Shown here: piece by piece, positions 11,502 to 24,459 of the stretch
How the letters are laid out: each line of letters opens with the position of its first letter
Numbering within the stretch: the first letter of the stretch is position 1
Assembly (NCBI GenBank): GCA_003665825.1
Contig: QPFY01000003.1
Span: forward strand, 1,674,001-1,738,000
DNA from: Microbotryum silenes-acaulis
Taxonomy: Eukaryota; Basidiomycota; Microbotryomycetes; Microbotryales; Microbotryaceae
Direction of reading: 5' to 3'
Length of the DNA: 64,000 nt
Notes under the pieces: model-generated
Told to the model about the DNA's origin: nothing
Databases searched by the model: none
Seen by the model: only the letters and a program-made list of their open reading frames with translations
Made by a program: the position numbers and the translations under genes

Positions 11502-14500
11502 TCACCGCTCGGGTGAAGAAGGAGGCGTCTCGGTCGCGGCCTTGCGTCTTGCTACGAGTCAGCGTAAACGAAAGGCGAGGCAGTCCAAGTCAGTGATCCA
11601 AATGATCAGCCTCAAGCGCGAACCCGACAACAAAGCACTCACGTCGTGCCTTGGTTTTGGTCGCAGCGGCCTTGCGCTTCGACTTTTGTACCTTCCTCGC
11701 CACCTCTTGATCCTCACTGCCTTTGGCGCGGTGCTCCTCGAGCGCGTTCGCAAACTCTTGCAAGTCTTGTTCGTTCTTGGTCGCCTTGTTGTTCGTAGCC
11801 TGTTGGAACAAGTAATCAGGCACTATCAGAACGGTTGGCCCTCACGCGAATATCTTAAGCAACTCACCTTGGTCAAGATCTCGCCGAACCTCTTGTACAC
11901 GGTCTCCTCGTGCAATTTGTCCTGATAGAACGGCAACCCCTCGACCAACTTCTTGACCGCGACTTCAGAGTTGAACGGTAAGAGCGAGAGGCAAAAGGCG
12001 ATGTCGCGCCATTGACGAGCATCGGTCGCCATTTGGAAGCGTTGGCAGAGCTTCTCGACGACCGTTTCGGCCTCTCGTTTCTGTGGAGTGGACAGGAGAG
12101 TGCGAAAAGGTCAGCAGAGGAATCTTGTGCATGGAGGCGAAGGAAACGGACTGACCTTGTCCACAAAGGTAAAAATGAACCTCATCGATTTGCAGAACAC
12201 CTCCTCGGTGGCCGACGCCGACAGATGACTGATGATGTCGGGCAAGTTGTTGTAGATGGCCTTCTCCTTGGCCGACAACTCGGTGAAGAACAAGTGAGCC
12301 AGATCGCTGATCCTCTTGTCCTCGTCCTCGAGGCACTTCGCCATCTCGCCCAATTGACCTTTGACTTTGATCATCCCGTTGAGAATCAAGTGCGTCAAGA
12401 CCATCAACGTATTCTTCTTAACCGTTAGATCCTTGTCATTCAAACCGGCGTACAAACGATCACTGTTCTCGTCCATGATGGTGGAGAAACAGACGGCAAT
12501 ATCACCGAGCGCGATGACGATGTTGGATCGAACGGCCGGTTCCCTCGACGTCTCGAACACCTTGAGCAACATCATCAGATGTTCCTCGCAGAACTGCGCC
12601 GAGACGCACATGAACTTGCTCAACGCCAACGTTGCGGCCGTCTTGAGCATCGAGTTGCGATACACCTTAGGTTGTGAGACGATCGTCGCCGCCATTGGAC
12701 CAAAGACGGCCAAGAGCGAACGAGGACCATAGAGCAATTCCTTCTCCTTCGTCGAAGCGATCACATCACCAATCTCATCCTCGACTGAACCGGCGACTTG
12801 GTCGAGTTCGTCCTGACCCGCTGATTTGGCTGCGCCTTTCTTGTCCTCGTCGGCTTTCCGTCGTTTCAAGTCACGTTCGACGAGCTCGATGTGCACGAGT
12901 TGCTTAATCGCGCAATGACCGGCGACGAAGATGAGTTGACTCAGGTGGAACGCATTGCCGTTCATTGGAGCACCTGCATCCGGCGCGGGCGTCGACGATC
13001 GGGTTGCTGGAGCAGCTTCATCGTCTTCTCTACCATCGAGGGCGGATTCATCCTCTGCAGCCGCAGCATCGCCCGCGGGTGTAGTCTCGCGGGACGAGAC
13101 CGCTGCTTTGGGACCAAAGACATGCGTCGTCATCTCGCGCAGAATGAGCGAGCACAAAGCATCGGGTTGGTCACCGAGAGAGTAGATCGTGTTGAGCGCC
13201 TGCTCGGCCATCGAGAACCTGAAGAGCCATCAAGAAGAACGTGAGAGATCGGCACTGCGTTCTCCATAGATCAGAAGATGGAACGTACCATTCTTTGTCC
13301 GAAGAAGGATGCTGGATGATGCCGGCCAATCGAGCAAAGACCGGACTGTCCATCGGCAATCTGATCGAAACGTCGTCGAGCGACCCTTTGACCTTCTTGA
13401 CGCTTCCCGCCACTCGACTGAGCGCGATGCACGTGTACTTGGCCAAGACGAGGTCGAGCTTTCCGTGCGCGCCGAGACCGATGCGCAAGAGGGTCTCGAC
13501 GTGCTCCGAGATGATTTCGGGACGAGGGGCGGCGAACATGCCCAGGACGATGATGGCGCCTCGGCGTTGGAACTTGGGGATGGACTTGTCGGTGCCTGGT
13601 GGAAAGTGAAGCTCCCCGGGTCATTTACAGCTTTTCCGAGGCAAGTCGAACGCGTTATTACGACTCACTGTAGACCTGCCACAGCTTGGCAATGACGTCA
13701 TCCTCGACGACACCCTTGGACATCATGACCCCCAACAACTGTTCGAGCGAGGTCAACTCGGCGAGCGTGGCGTCCCTCGTGAACTCGATCACGTTTTGCG
13801 TCACGCGATTGACATGTTCCTTGGGCGTCATATCCGGCCTCGCCTCAAAGTAGAGCTGCGAATAGCATTCGATCAACCTCGATCGAATGCCCTTCAACTC
13901 CTTGCCGTCCTCTTCCGATGTCGTCGTCGCGTCGTCCTTACTCCAAATCAAGTGCAGCATCCTCTTCACTCCTTTCTCAGCGGTCTCGACCTTGTACTGC
14001 GACGCCGTCTTGAAGAACTCCATCGCTTCCAATACCTCGGACTTGACCGTCGAAGCCAGTAGATCAGCGACGGTGTCCATGGCTCGATCGAGTTGCTCGA
14101 TAAACGTGATCGCATCGGAGTAGTAGCGTTTCGTCAGGCGCAAACGTGTGAGCGTGTCCTCGTCGACGCGTTGCAGAATCTCGGTCTGATCGGCAGCCGC
14201 GAGATCGATCCCGTCGGACTTCCGGGGTCGAGCTCGAACCACCTCTTTCGCATGCTTCTCTTTCCTGGGCTTTGGTGGTCCATCACTGTCCGAAGACTCG
14301 CCATCGTCGTCGCCGCTCGCTTCCTCGCCCTCTTCACCCGCCTGTTGGTGCTCCTCATTCTCATTATCTTGCTCATCATCCGAATCAGCCATCAACTCCC
14401 TCGCCTCAGCCAAAGCAGCCGCTTCCTCGACCCCCGGCAAATCCAAGACCTTCAACTCCTTCTCAAGCGCCTCGTACCTGGCCCTCCACTCGCTCATCTC

Positions 14501-16224
14501 CAACTCCCCACCATGCATCCTCCCATAAGGATGGGTCAAGATCAATTTGGTCAAAAGAGCAATACAGTTCTTCCTGACTTGACTCGACTTGTCCTCCAAC
14601 GAACGGATCGTCAATTCGGTCAGACGCGTACGGATCTTGGGTTGTTTGGTCGGCAAGTCGCACGTCTTGATGAGCATCGTGGCGACTTTGGAGCGCACGT
14701 ACGAGTTGAGGTCGAGCAGGCGCTCGAACAGGAGGTCGTAAAAGGCTTCGAGTTGTCGTTTCTGCACCTCCGGTTCCATGTCCAACCCTTCGGTAATGGA
14801 CAGTTCCTTGACGAGCAGACCGATGACTTCCAAGATGGCGTTTCTCATCGGGTACGACTCCGAATCGAGGTGGGTTTGCAACAATGCGATCTGCTTCAAG
14901 ATCAACCGGGGGGAGATCTCGGCCAATCGGATCAGGAACTTGGAGAACGAGCGGGGACCCTTGGAATCGGCGCCGTTGAAATGTCGATTCGCGATTTCCC
15001 TCAACACGTCTTCACCCAATTGCGAGTAGTCGAATTCCTTCATGAGCAGGTGGACGAGTTCGGCCATGGTCTCGGAGAGATGTTCGTGGTATTGGAGGTT
15101 CTGCATGATCGTCATTTGGACGCTCAACGCCTGGCCATGTGATTTGGCGGCGACGCAGAGCACTTTGAAGAGGCCCGTTTTGATCTCGCCAACTTTGATG
15201 TAGGTCTCGTTCTCGGCGATCAGGTTGACCGGTTTCAGGAAGCAGTTCCTGTCATGGAGAGGGAGGGAAGTCGGTCTTGAATTCTCACTGACGTAGGTTC
15301 AAGAGCGGGTCCACTTACGAGACGAGGGTATCGCGTTCGGCGGTCGTTTGCCAAATCCTCTCGGTCCTCAAACGCAAGGCCTTGGACATGACCCCGAGCG
15401 CTTCGGGGATGGATTCGATCCAGGAAAAGTCGTCGCGTCGTTTCTTGGCCGCGGCCTTGGTCACCTTTTTCTGCTCGGTGCGACAAGAGTACCATGTCAG
15501 CCTTGCCCCAAGCTCACGGGTCGTTAGTCTATGCAAACGTGCCCTCTTGCCCGCGGCTGTCAAAGCGACGTCTTCTGCGGCATGCTGGGACTGGGCCAGC
15601 TTCTCGGCGGTCGAGACGAACCACTGCAACAGGAAGGCGTACATCTCGAGCGCTTGTTTGTGGGATCGATACGCGGTGTGGTCGGTGGGGTCATTGTCCT
15701 TGGAGGTGGATTCGATCTCGGCCGAGAAGCCTGGGATCGCGAGTCTCGACGGTCAGTCAACATCCTCCGGCGCGCTCTCTCCGACGGAGTGCGGTACCAC
15801 TACTGCGACTGACCCGAGCATATCGAGTCGAGCAATTTGTTGAGGGTTGGTCCTTGGAGGTGTTCGGCGTATCTACGTGTGTGTGTGTGTGTGTTTTCAG
15901 TTGTGGTTTCCTCTAGGCTGAGCTGGCATGACTCGGGGGGACAGAACCTACTTGAGCATGGACCTGAACGTATCAAACACCTCGGCCTCCTGGATCGTCG
16001 AGCAATCGCCCGTAATAGTATCGACAATACCTGTGGAGATACAAGGGGGGGTCAGCGGGTGTCACACTCGCTCTTCGCAAGGCGCCGTAGATGGACAGAG
16101 TTGACTGACCGTTCAACGTCGCGTTGACCAGGGCCGGTTCCATCACCTCAAAGTCGATCGAGGGGAACACATAGTCGTTGAGATCGCTCGAAGCGCTCAA
16201 CTCGTCTTGGAGTGAAAACTCCAT
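11502..16224 (-). CDS. YCS4: condensin complex subunit 1 (Cnd1/Ycs4/CAP-D2)
   Basis: This is the HEAT-repeat subunit of condensin, which binds the kleisin and DNA and is needed for mitotic chromosome compaction. The start MEFSLQDEL (cat at 16222-16224) lies just before a conserved N-terminal condensin segment, and an in-frame ATG further upstream (16389) is less likely. Many short introns split the gene, including one with a GT microsatellite at about 15876-15893. The large central exon (15163 down to 13658) shows HEAT-like helices, e.g. SYVRSKVATMLIKTC and SSQVRKNCIALLTKLIL, then an acidic Ser-rich linker. The Cnd1 C-terminal domain follows, with SDRLYAGLNDKDLTVKKNTL-type sequence and repeated LxxLILNGMIKVKGQLGEMA. 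The last small exon ends in a basic tail with TP and SP sites (ETPPSSPER), plausible CDK sites as known for condensins. It is divergent from SEC62. Confidence 0.92.
15876..15893. repeat. GT microsatellite in a condensin intron
   Basis: About nine GT units lie in the second intron region of the condensin gene. It is listed as a simple repeat only. Confidence 0.7.
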
Positions 16225-16720
16225 CAAGGGGGCGCGGGGCGAGAGGCGAGGGGCGGCGAGTGGACCGGGGACAGGGGGAGGGAGCCGCAGTGAGGGAGTC
16301 GAGACGCGTCCATCGGCGCGCGCTGGTTGCAGCTTGGAATCACGTGCACTCGCGCTCGGACCGCGCTCCTCGGCCAGAGCCCGGGCCATATTCCATCTTC
16401 GGCTTCGTTCCCACGCACCATCACTTCACTTCGGTTCAGCCCACATTAACGTGGAGGTTTTTATCCTGGATGAATGTCCGAGTTCTGTGACAGTATCACA
16501 TGCTGGGTAAAGCGGTGCTCACCAGTGGAGTGCTGGGGGTGCAAACTGTGATTAGTAATCGAGCTAATTGCATTCAAAGTCAGAGTGATCAACACGCACC
16601 CTCGCGCACCTGCTGCCATTACGCACGGCCCGTGTCCGTACGTGCGCCCCGACGCGATTCGCACTCGTCCTCGTGCCAGTGCCAAACGCGACCTTTACCC
16701 CGCCCCTCGACCTGCCCACG
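16225..16720. other. divergent promoter, condensin subunit 1 / SEC62
   Basis: The 496-bp spacer has no supported gene. GC-rich coding-like sequence between 16225 and 16389 is open in the condensin frame and might be a longer N-terminus. Confidence 0.5.
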
Positions 16721-17947
16721 ATGGAGGAAGCTCAAGCTAAAGCACCTCGTAAGTGCTCTAGAACCACACACTATGCTCTCCCTCCTCGTACCACAGCTGG
16801 ATTCGGGAACACCCCAGTACTGACGCCACGTCTCAATCCCCTTTCTCCTCTCGCGCTGTGCTCGTCCGCCCCTCTTCATCCGCTCACTCGGTCTCTGTGC
16901 CCGCTGCTACGACCATCTACAGCCGAAATGAAGGCTGTCGCCGACTTTCTTCGCAACAAGTCGGGGATGAAGGTGCGCACGGGGGCCTTGTCGGGCAAGC
17001 GCGCCGACTATTTCAAGGGTGAGCACACGTCGGGACAAGGACAAACCACTTTATCCACCTCCATACCGCCTGCGTTCATCAATACTGACTCGCATATTAC
17101 GACGCCAACAACCCTCCAGGTCGATCGGCTATCAAAGTGTTGCTCTCCCCAGCCTACGCCAAGCTCAAGACGGTGCCCAAAGTCAAGGACGAAGCCGCCG
17201 CGATTGCTCTGCTGCACCAATTGATTCCTCACACCTTCTACCTCCGAGTCGAGCGCGGTCAATCCGTATCCGGCCAATCAGGAGGACCTCGTCTGATCCA
17301 AATCGTGCCCCAACAACTCTTCGCCCCGGACGAGTACTACGTCTGGTTGATGGACGCCAACCCGATTCGTCAATTGCTCCTCGCCGCGGCCATGGTCGCT
17401 GTCGTCCTCGGTGCGGTCATGTTCCCCTTGTGGCCGGCCAAGTTGAGGGTCGGCGTCTGGTATCTCAGTATCGGACTGTTGGGCTTGATCGGCGTCTTTA
17501 TCGCTTTGGCGGTCGTGAGGTTGATCTTTTGGATCATCACCATCGTCGTCGCCAAGCCCGGCATTTGGATCTTTCCCAATCTCTTTGCCGACGTCGGATT
17601 CGTAAGTCCTTTCTTTCCGAGGAACGTCTCTACAGATGGATTGTGTCGAGGCTTAACTTTGCACTCGCGTCTTTCCGCAGGTCGACTCATTCATCCCCCT
17701 GTGGAGCTGGGACCTCCCCCCACCCAAGAAGCAAAAGAGCGAAAAGAAGAAGGCCAAGCGTGACGCTCGTGAAAAAGCAGGGCGGGAGAACGACCATGGC
17801 CATTCCCACGACGGACCTGATGGAGGACATGGTGGTGGGGGTGGGCATAGTCACGGGGGGGTACCTTGTGGTGGGCATGGTCAGGGACCCGAGGTCGAGT
17901 TGCAGTTCGAGGATCGACCGAGGATCGAGGAGATTGAAGAGGATTGA
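16721..17947 (+). CDS. SEC62: ER translocation protein SEC62
   Basis: Membrane component of the post-translational Sec61/Sec62/Sec63 protein-import channel of the ER. Four exons: 16721-16748 (MEEAQAKAP), 16923-17020 (PEMKAVADFLRNKSGMKVRT onward), 17119-17599 and about 17682-17947. The cytosolic N-domain includes RADYFKGRSAIKVLLSPAYA, a family landmark, then LIPHTFYLRVER. Two membrane helices follow (about LLLAAAMVAVVLGAVMF and VGVWYLSIGLLGLIGVFIAL), with a loop and the conserved WIFPNLFADVGFVDSFIPLW. The C-terminus is Lys-rich, then His/Gly-rich (HGHSHDG..GGHGGGGGHSHGG), and ends acidic. The His-rich tail is unusual for SEC62 and could bind metal, though that is inference. A non-ATG in-frame extension upstream was not used. 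Confidence 0.93.
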
Positions 17948-19525
17948 ATGGGGTTGTCATAGGGGACCTATCGAGTTGAGCAGAGGTGCTGAGAATGCGT
18001 TAAGGGTTTTGTGAAGGTGTGCAATAATGAGCAGGGAGACCTCTGCGTTGGTAAAGAGGGACATCGCTCGTTGCGGCGCTGCTTGAGTGACGGGCACGCG
18101 GCCACCTGACAACCACGCCAGGTGGGCAAGCCAATGCGCTAATGTGTGAGATCCCCATAAAGGGATACATCGAAAAGGGTACTGAGCTTCGGTCGAAGGG
18201 GGCTCGCGTCTAGGACGAACGCGCCAACGTGCGATCTGTCCTTCTTCTCGCTGCCTCTCGAACTCTCTCGACTTTTCATCTGATGCGAATATGTTCGATG
18301 AAGCTGTCTACTGTTCTCTTTGCCGCGGGTGTCGTCTCAGGCCCTAGGCTGTTTTTTTCTTTCACCTCAGACGGTGCCCATTCTCGTGATGAGTGCTTTC
18401 CCGACCTTTTGGCCCCTGTGGAGTCCACGCGACGATTGGTGAAGGGCGAGGCGCGACCACTGCGTTCCTTCTCGTCCCTCTCGCGCCGCGGTTTGAGCAC
18501 AAGATCCTCTTCTTGATGACGATGCTCCACTCAGTTGGGGTTTGCGTAACTTGGATGCGTTATGCGTTGAAGTGCTAAGGCAAGAACGACGCGCTTTCGC
18601 CTTGCCCGAAAGCAAGGCCAGAGGGGCCGAGCTCGGTGATAGCCGAGGTTCAAACTCGGGTTTGGTCGATGATCGCTTACCCCTTTGTGTGCTCCGATTC
18701 TCGCATTAAAGTTGGGGGCGATGAGCCCCTGAACCTCTGACGTTTGGACATGAACTCGTCTGAGATTATATTGGACGCCATGGCCGAAATGCCCTCACGA
18801 GCCTGGCTACTGAGAACCAACGGGAGAGTCCGGTTTAGACCCCCGCTTCGGTGCAGATTCGTGCAGAGCTTGCCATTGAACGTGTCGAGCCGACTCTATG
18901 GAGTTGCTGATAGAGCGAACTAAACTGCTGTCATGTTTGCGGGTCGAGGCCCAACATGTTTGAACGCGTGCAGTCGGATCAGTCACATTGGCCCGGGTGT
19001 CGAGGCTCGATCGGTGCCGTTGACTGCGCAAGACGGCGTATGGTGCCTCTTCTTTATCTACTATCTTACTATCTTACTATCTACTAAAATCGCACACTTG
19101 ACGCGGGTCTCGACGACGGTCTGAGCACAGAGTCATCGGGCTGACTGGCTCCCGGTCCTGGAGTCCCGGAGAACAAAAAAGTAGTACAGTGATGAAATGA
19201 AGGCTCTGTACACCCGACTTGAACCACTAGGTTTCCGTTACTGAAGAGTAACGCAGCTGTTGCAGCAAAGTACATTACATTGCAGCGGGTCAAGTGGGAG
19301 GTGGCGTGCCGCCGAACCTAGTATTCTAAAAGATATAATAACAGCATTAGTATGGTAATGCCTAGGATTCTCCGGAAAGGTGGAAGGAGATGCGAGGCGG
19401 AATTCTAGTCGGTCTCAGATCTCACCTTGCTTTCAGATCGCTGGTAGAGTGCACAGCAGAATGACATGATGGGCAGCAGTGGTCAGTCGACTGTGCTCCG
19501 AGCTGGAACGAGGGAGAGACCTTAC
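17948..19525. other. gene-poor stretch downstream of SEC62
   Basis: No exon chain or domain was found in 1.6 kb. A TACTATCT-type short tandem repeat lies at about 19056-19086. Two places (about 18633-18665 and 18776-18860) resemble parts of tRNA genes but do not fold as one. Confidence 0.5.
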
Positions 19526-19659
19526 CGATGAACGGTTCCATCGGAAGTGTCACCAGACAGACCGTGAAGCTCGACCTGAGTATAGGCGGGGGTCTTTTCT
19601 GACTTCTCGACGTCTTGAGCGGCGATGGCCTTCTCGGCATCGACTTCCTTGGACGACAT
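19526..19659 (-). pseudogene. orphan first exon, possible truncated permease N-terminus
   Basis: An ATG at 19659 opens MSSKEVDAEKAIAAQDVEKS followed by about 25 residues ending GDTSDGTVHR, then a clean GTAAGG donor. Its acidic soluble leader ending in ...VHR resembles the cytosolic N-terminus that precedes the first membrane helix of fungal amino-acid permeases; this is inference from style, not a domain match. The DNA beyond the donor has no permease-like membrane exon. The only easy continuation adds about 23 residues and stops near 19440. It may be the broken 5' end of a transporter gene, or a small gene of unknown function. Confidence 0.35.
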
Positions 19660-20696
19660 GGTGTTCGGATCAAAACAAATTCGGTGGTGAGATGAAAACG
19701 AAGGAGGGGTGGATGGCACGGATTGTCCGAAAGGCCCGGACGATAGCGTGAGAAGAGGGAGAGGAGGGAGAGGAGGGAAAAATGATCGTGAGCGCACTGA
19801 GCCAAGATGCATTTTAGCACACTGACTGGGCCAGTAGTGTAGGACTTATCGACTTTTGCAAAATAGTCGACTATTTAAATAAAATAAAAACCCCTTTGGT
19901 GTGTTACAGAACATGAAGGCGGGGGCGAGCGTTAGTGTGCGCAGTCACGGTGTGTGCGAGTTGTGTGCGCCAGTGTGCGCCATTCGACTGAGTTCGACTG
20001 GCGCTGGCCCAGCCGCCGGCCTGCTGGCTTGCTCCGCTCCCTTCGTGCGCGCGTGTGACCCCATCGTCGAAGAAGAGAGAGAGAGAGAGCCGATCGCAGC
20101 AGCAGCAGACGAGATGCAACGCAACCCATCGCAGTCGCTACCTCACCCGCCTTTACCGCATGGATGGATCGCGCAGTGGTGAGTTGCAGTGTAGCGATAG
20201 GGCCAGGGCCAGGCCCAGAGTGCGATTTGGGTGTTGTGTGGATCCACGTTGCAGGTGAAGCGGGGAGGGGTGGTGCGGTGACGGGGCAGCCAGCTGCTGT
20301 ATGTGTACTGACTTGATTGGATCCACGATTGTCTACCAGGGATTCTACGGCGGGGAGGCATGCGTTCATTGGTGAGTGCGAGGTCATGTTGTGTTCTCCG
20401 TGTCGTTCTGGCGCGCTGCAGGGTGATGAGGGTGGTGGGCGATCCGGCCAGGTGTGACCGTGACGTGGTCCGACAACCCCCCGAAGAACGCGTTCGGCGA
20501 TCATCCTCGGTCGACACGGCTCCTATGGTCACCTGGGTGGTCACGTGCACGAACCAGCAAATACGAGCTGACACGTGGATGCACCGAATCCCGTGCGATG
20601 GACCGCACCCGACAGAGGTAGCTACAGGTCGATCACAGTTCAACTTCCCGTTCGGCGCGCCCTTGCCCCCGGCCCAGGGTCGACCGATGGGAGCCC
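19660..20696. other. upstream region of SEC24
   Basis: The region holds the probable promoter and leader of SEC24, with an AG dinucleotide run at about 20074-20090 and several possible short 5' exons ending in GTGAGT (donors at about 20179 and 20372). Coding sequence in frame with SEC24 is visible from about 20640, after a GATCACAG acceptor (FNFPFGAPLPPAQGRP). The true first exon therefore lies somewhere here; I could not choose it. Confidence 0.5.
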
Positions 20697-23600
20697 ACCA
20701 CGGTTCAAGAGCCTCCATTTCGGGACCGATATCCTCCTACTCGCCCCCTGTACACGGCGGCGGTCCCTTCAATGGCATGCAGCGAGGGCACATGCGAGCA
20801 GGTTCGGTCGCGAATGCGGGCGCCCCTAGACCCCCCGGTGCGGTGCCGATGCCCCAGTTTTCGCCTAATCGACAGACACCTCCCGTCCCTGAACATCAGC
20901 CTTCCCCCGGAGCAGGACCAGGTGCTGCAGCAGTAGCTCAAGCGATCCGATCGCCACCCCCTCCCCAGCCGCAACTAGGCGTGATCCCACCTCAGCCGCA
21001 ACAGCAGCAGCAGCCACCGCCACCTCAACCACGAGTAGGGCGTCGTCAATATGCGGCCAACACGGCGGCCTACATCGCCGGTGATCCCAACTTGAGCGCC
21101 CATTCGACTGGCGCCGCCGGTGGATCGTCTCATTCCCACAGCCAGAGCCAGTCCTTCTTCTCGCCCGCAACCGGCTTCCAAGACCCTTCGGCCAACAACA
21201 ACTCTGCTGGAGGTGGAGGCAATTTCTTCTCGCCCGGCGCACCTGGTGCCCAGCCAGATCAGTACGGTGCTGGAGCAGGTGGAGCCGCGGCGGCACAAGG
21301 GTACGGTAGGGGAGGAGCAGCCCCGGGTCCCGGTGGACCAGGCTTTGCAGGTGCGGGTGCAGGCGCAGCGCAGGCGATGTCAAATCAGTTTGGGCAAATG
21401 AACTTGGGCGGCGGGCAAAAGGTGCAAGCATCCGTCTCGACGACGAACCTGATCGGACTGCCCCTCCACCCGGCCGAATTGATGAGCATGCCCCCTCCTC
21501 CGGTCAATTTGCCTCCCCACGTCAGTCCCCAGCGTCGAATCTGTCACATCCTCCTCCCTAGTCACAAGTACGAACCACTGACTTCATAGCTACCCGGTAA
21601 CCTATAGGCCTCCTTCTCGACGAGCGAGACGCGCAATGCCGACCCATCCTACCAGCGCGCGACGATCAATGCCGTCCCGACGACCAATTCTTTGCTCAAC
21701 AAATCCAAATTGCCCCTCGCGCTCGTCTTGACGCCTTACCGCTCGCTCAAACCCAACGACCCCGAAGTGCCCGTCGTCTCCGACACCGTCATCGCGCGAT
21801 GCCGACGTTGTCGAACCTACATCAACCCATTCGTCACCTTCATCGAAGGCGGACAGCGGTGGAAATGCTGCATGTGCAACCTCTCGAATGAGGTGCCGCA
21901 GCTCTTTGACTGGGACCAAGAGAAGAACGCGCCTGCCGACCGATACGCTCGAGCCGAACTCAATTCGTCCGTCGTCGAGTTCATCGCCCCGACAGAATAC
22001 ATGGTCCGCCCGCCGCAACCGCCCTTGTACATCTTCCTCATCGACGTGTCCTACTCGGCCGTGACCACAGGCATGGTCGCAACCGCGGCGAGGACCTTGC
22101 TCGAGTCGCTCGATCGACTGCCCAACGATGATGGCCGGACAAAGATCGCCATCATCGGTGTCGACTCGTGCCTGCACTTCTTCTCTCTCCCCGCGGGTGC
22201 GACCGAACCCTCGATGCTCGTCGTCGGCGACCTCGACGAAGTCTTCCTCCCCAAGCCGAGCGACATCCTCGTCAACCTCGTCGAGGCGCGTTCGGCGCTC
22301 GAGTCGCTGCTTTCCCGCTTGAGCGACATGTTCAAGGACACGCACAACGTCGGCAATGCACTTGGTGCGGGACTGCAAGCCGCTTTCAAACTCGTCTCGC
22401 AAGTCGGGGGCAAGGTCATCGCTTTGACCTCGTCGTTGCCCAACATTGGGCCCGGGGCGCTCAAGAACCGAGAAGACTCCAAGGTCCTGGGCACAACAAA
22501 AGAGTCGGCGCTGCTGCAGCCTCAGACGGGCTTCTACAAATCGTTCGCTATTGAGTGTTCGCGCTCGCAGGTCTCGGTCGACATGTGGCTCTTTGCTTCG
22601 GCCTACACCGACGTCGCAACGTTGTCTGGCCTGCCTCGATACACCGGTGGGCAAACATATTTCTACCCTTCCTTCAACGCCGCTCGCTCAGAGGACGCCC
22701 TCAAGTTCGCGCACGAGTTTGGCACCGTCATTGCCGATCCGATCGCGCTCGAGGCCGTCATGCGTGTGCGCGCCAGTAAGGGTATCCGCATGTCGGCTTT
22801 CCACGGCAACTTTTTCGTGCGGTCGACCGACTTGCTCTCCCTCGCCGCCGTGCCAATGGACCAATCGTACGCGATCGAGATCCAGATTGAGGACCCCATT
22901 TCGGCACCTTTCGTCGTCTTCCAGACCGCGGTCCTGCACACGACGTGCTACGGCGAACGAAGGATCCGAGTCGTCACCCAGGCGCTGCCGACGACGTCGA
23001 GTTTGAGCGAGCTATATGCCAACGTTGATACGGTCGCAATGGCGACCTTGTTGGCCGACAAGGCCGTTGAGCGGTGCATGCAAGCCAAGCTCGAGGACGC
23101 CCGCGACGCCATCATGAACAAGCTGATCGACATCTTGGGCACGTACAAAGCGACGATGACGTCCTCCGGATCCGGGGCCTCGCCTCAGCTGGTGTGCGCC
23201 GAGAACATGAAGTTCTTGCCATTGTTGATGTTGGGTCTGATCAAGCACATAGGTTTGCGTCAATCGGCGATGATCCCTTCGGATTTACGAGCCTACGCCC
23301 AGGCCTTGTTGACGACCTTGCCGTCGCAACTCCTGATCCCTTACCTCCACCCCGTCTTTTACTCGCTGCACAACATGCCCAAGGAGTGTGGCACGATCGG
23401 CGACCAGGGCGTCGTGTTGCCCATCCCTTTGCCGCTTTCGAGCGAAAGGTTGGAAAGGCACGGCTTATTTTTGATCGAGGATGGGCAGAACGTCTTCCTT
23501 TGGTTAGGTAGGGACGCCGTCCCGCAGTTGGTGTTGGACGTCTTTGACGTACCGAGTTATGCCGAGTTGAGAGGGGGCAAGGTAAGAAGCTGAATTACCC

Positions 23601-23985
23601 GTGTGATTGCATGGTTGCATGCTCGAGTAGAGACTGACTTTTGTGATTACGCGTGTGCTCTTAAGATGACGTTGCCCGTCTTGGACAACGCGTTCTCGCA
23701 ACGGGTCAATGCTATCATTGGCAAGGTTAGGGAAGCCCGACGAGGACCCTACTATGTACGTACCACCCACACTCACTTAGGGTTTTCCGCGTCCCAACAT
23801 CTGACCACTCCCCTCGTCTTTCGTTCCTATATAGGCGCACCTCTACGTCGTCAAAGAGGACGGCGACCCGGCGTTGCGTCAGTGGGCCCTGTCGTTGTTG
23901 ATCGAGGACAGGATGGAAGGTCTGCCGAGTTACCAACAGTTCTTGGGGCAGTTGAAGGATCGCATCAACGACAAGAGCTTCTGAG
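20697..23985 (+). CDS. SEC24: COPII coat cargo-binding subunit SEC24
   Basis: With SEC23 it forms the inner COPII coat on ER exit sites and binds cargo. A long Pro/Gln/Gly-rich N-terminus (to about 21520) ends in [18 protein letters not shown], then an intron leads into [20 protein letters not shown], the conserved entry to the core. The zinc finger is [11 protein letters not shown], then a loop, then CCMCN. The trunk/vWA domain follows ([15 protein letters not shown]), then the beta-sandwich, helical and gelsolin domains, with [20 protein letters not shown] near the end. The last exons give [20 protein letters not shown] and end in DRINDKSF. Start uncertain: I give the first clear in-frame Met, but coding sequence almost certainly extends upstream through a spliced 5' exon. 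It converges on TUP1. Confidence 0.93.
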
Positions 23986-24459
23986 AACACCCAAAATCCT
24001 CTCCTCGTTTTTGCTCCTTGTCAATCTCTGCTCACACACCCTGCCATCACTGCGTTCCCTCTGGTCCCTTCAGATGTTAGGCGTCACGAATATAGTCCCC
24101 TCTCTCTTTCTTTCTTCATCCCCACCCATTTCGCTTCCCTTCTCCTGTAAACGCACCCCGCTGAGCCACTTTCCCGTTTTTGACAATAATGAGACCCGCT
24201 TGCTCTCTCGGATTTGGTCGGCCTTTCCAGGTCTTTTGCTTCCCATCTCTTCGTATTTATTCAACCAAGCTGCCACAAAGACGGGAAAAGGCAAAACGTA
24301 AACAAGGGGGTAGTAAGGCACAGATCGGCCCCCAAAACAGCGCGACAACCATGAAAGCAAAGCAAACACGGGGTAGAGAGAAAAATAGCTGTTTCCGAAT
24401 CACTCGGGCCTCTTCAGTGTATATCTTCTTTCAAGAACACGGATCCTCTTTCTTTCTTT
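23986..24459. other. convergent 3' spacer SEC24 / TUP1
   Basis: Pyrimidine-rich 474 bp, presumably the two 3' untranslated regions. No gene is supported. Confidence 0.5.

Noticed and set aside
11146..11505. Upstream extension of the GPI19 reading frame
   Set aside because: The frame is open up to the condensin stop, but the translated sequence is Cys-rich and unlike the rest of the protein; ATG 11145 was used.
18633..18665. tRNA-like T-arm (GGTTCAAACTC)
   Set aside because: No A box or acceptor stem at the right distance; the B-box match is imperfect.
18776..18860. Possible decayed tRNA-Ser
   Set aside because: The first 14 bases (GACGCCATGGCCGA) resemble a tRNA-Ser 5' end, but the D-arm, anticodon arm and acceptor stem do not pair.
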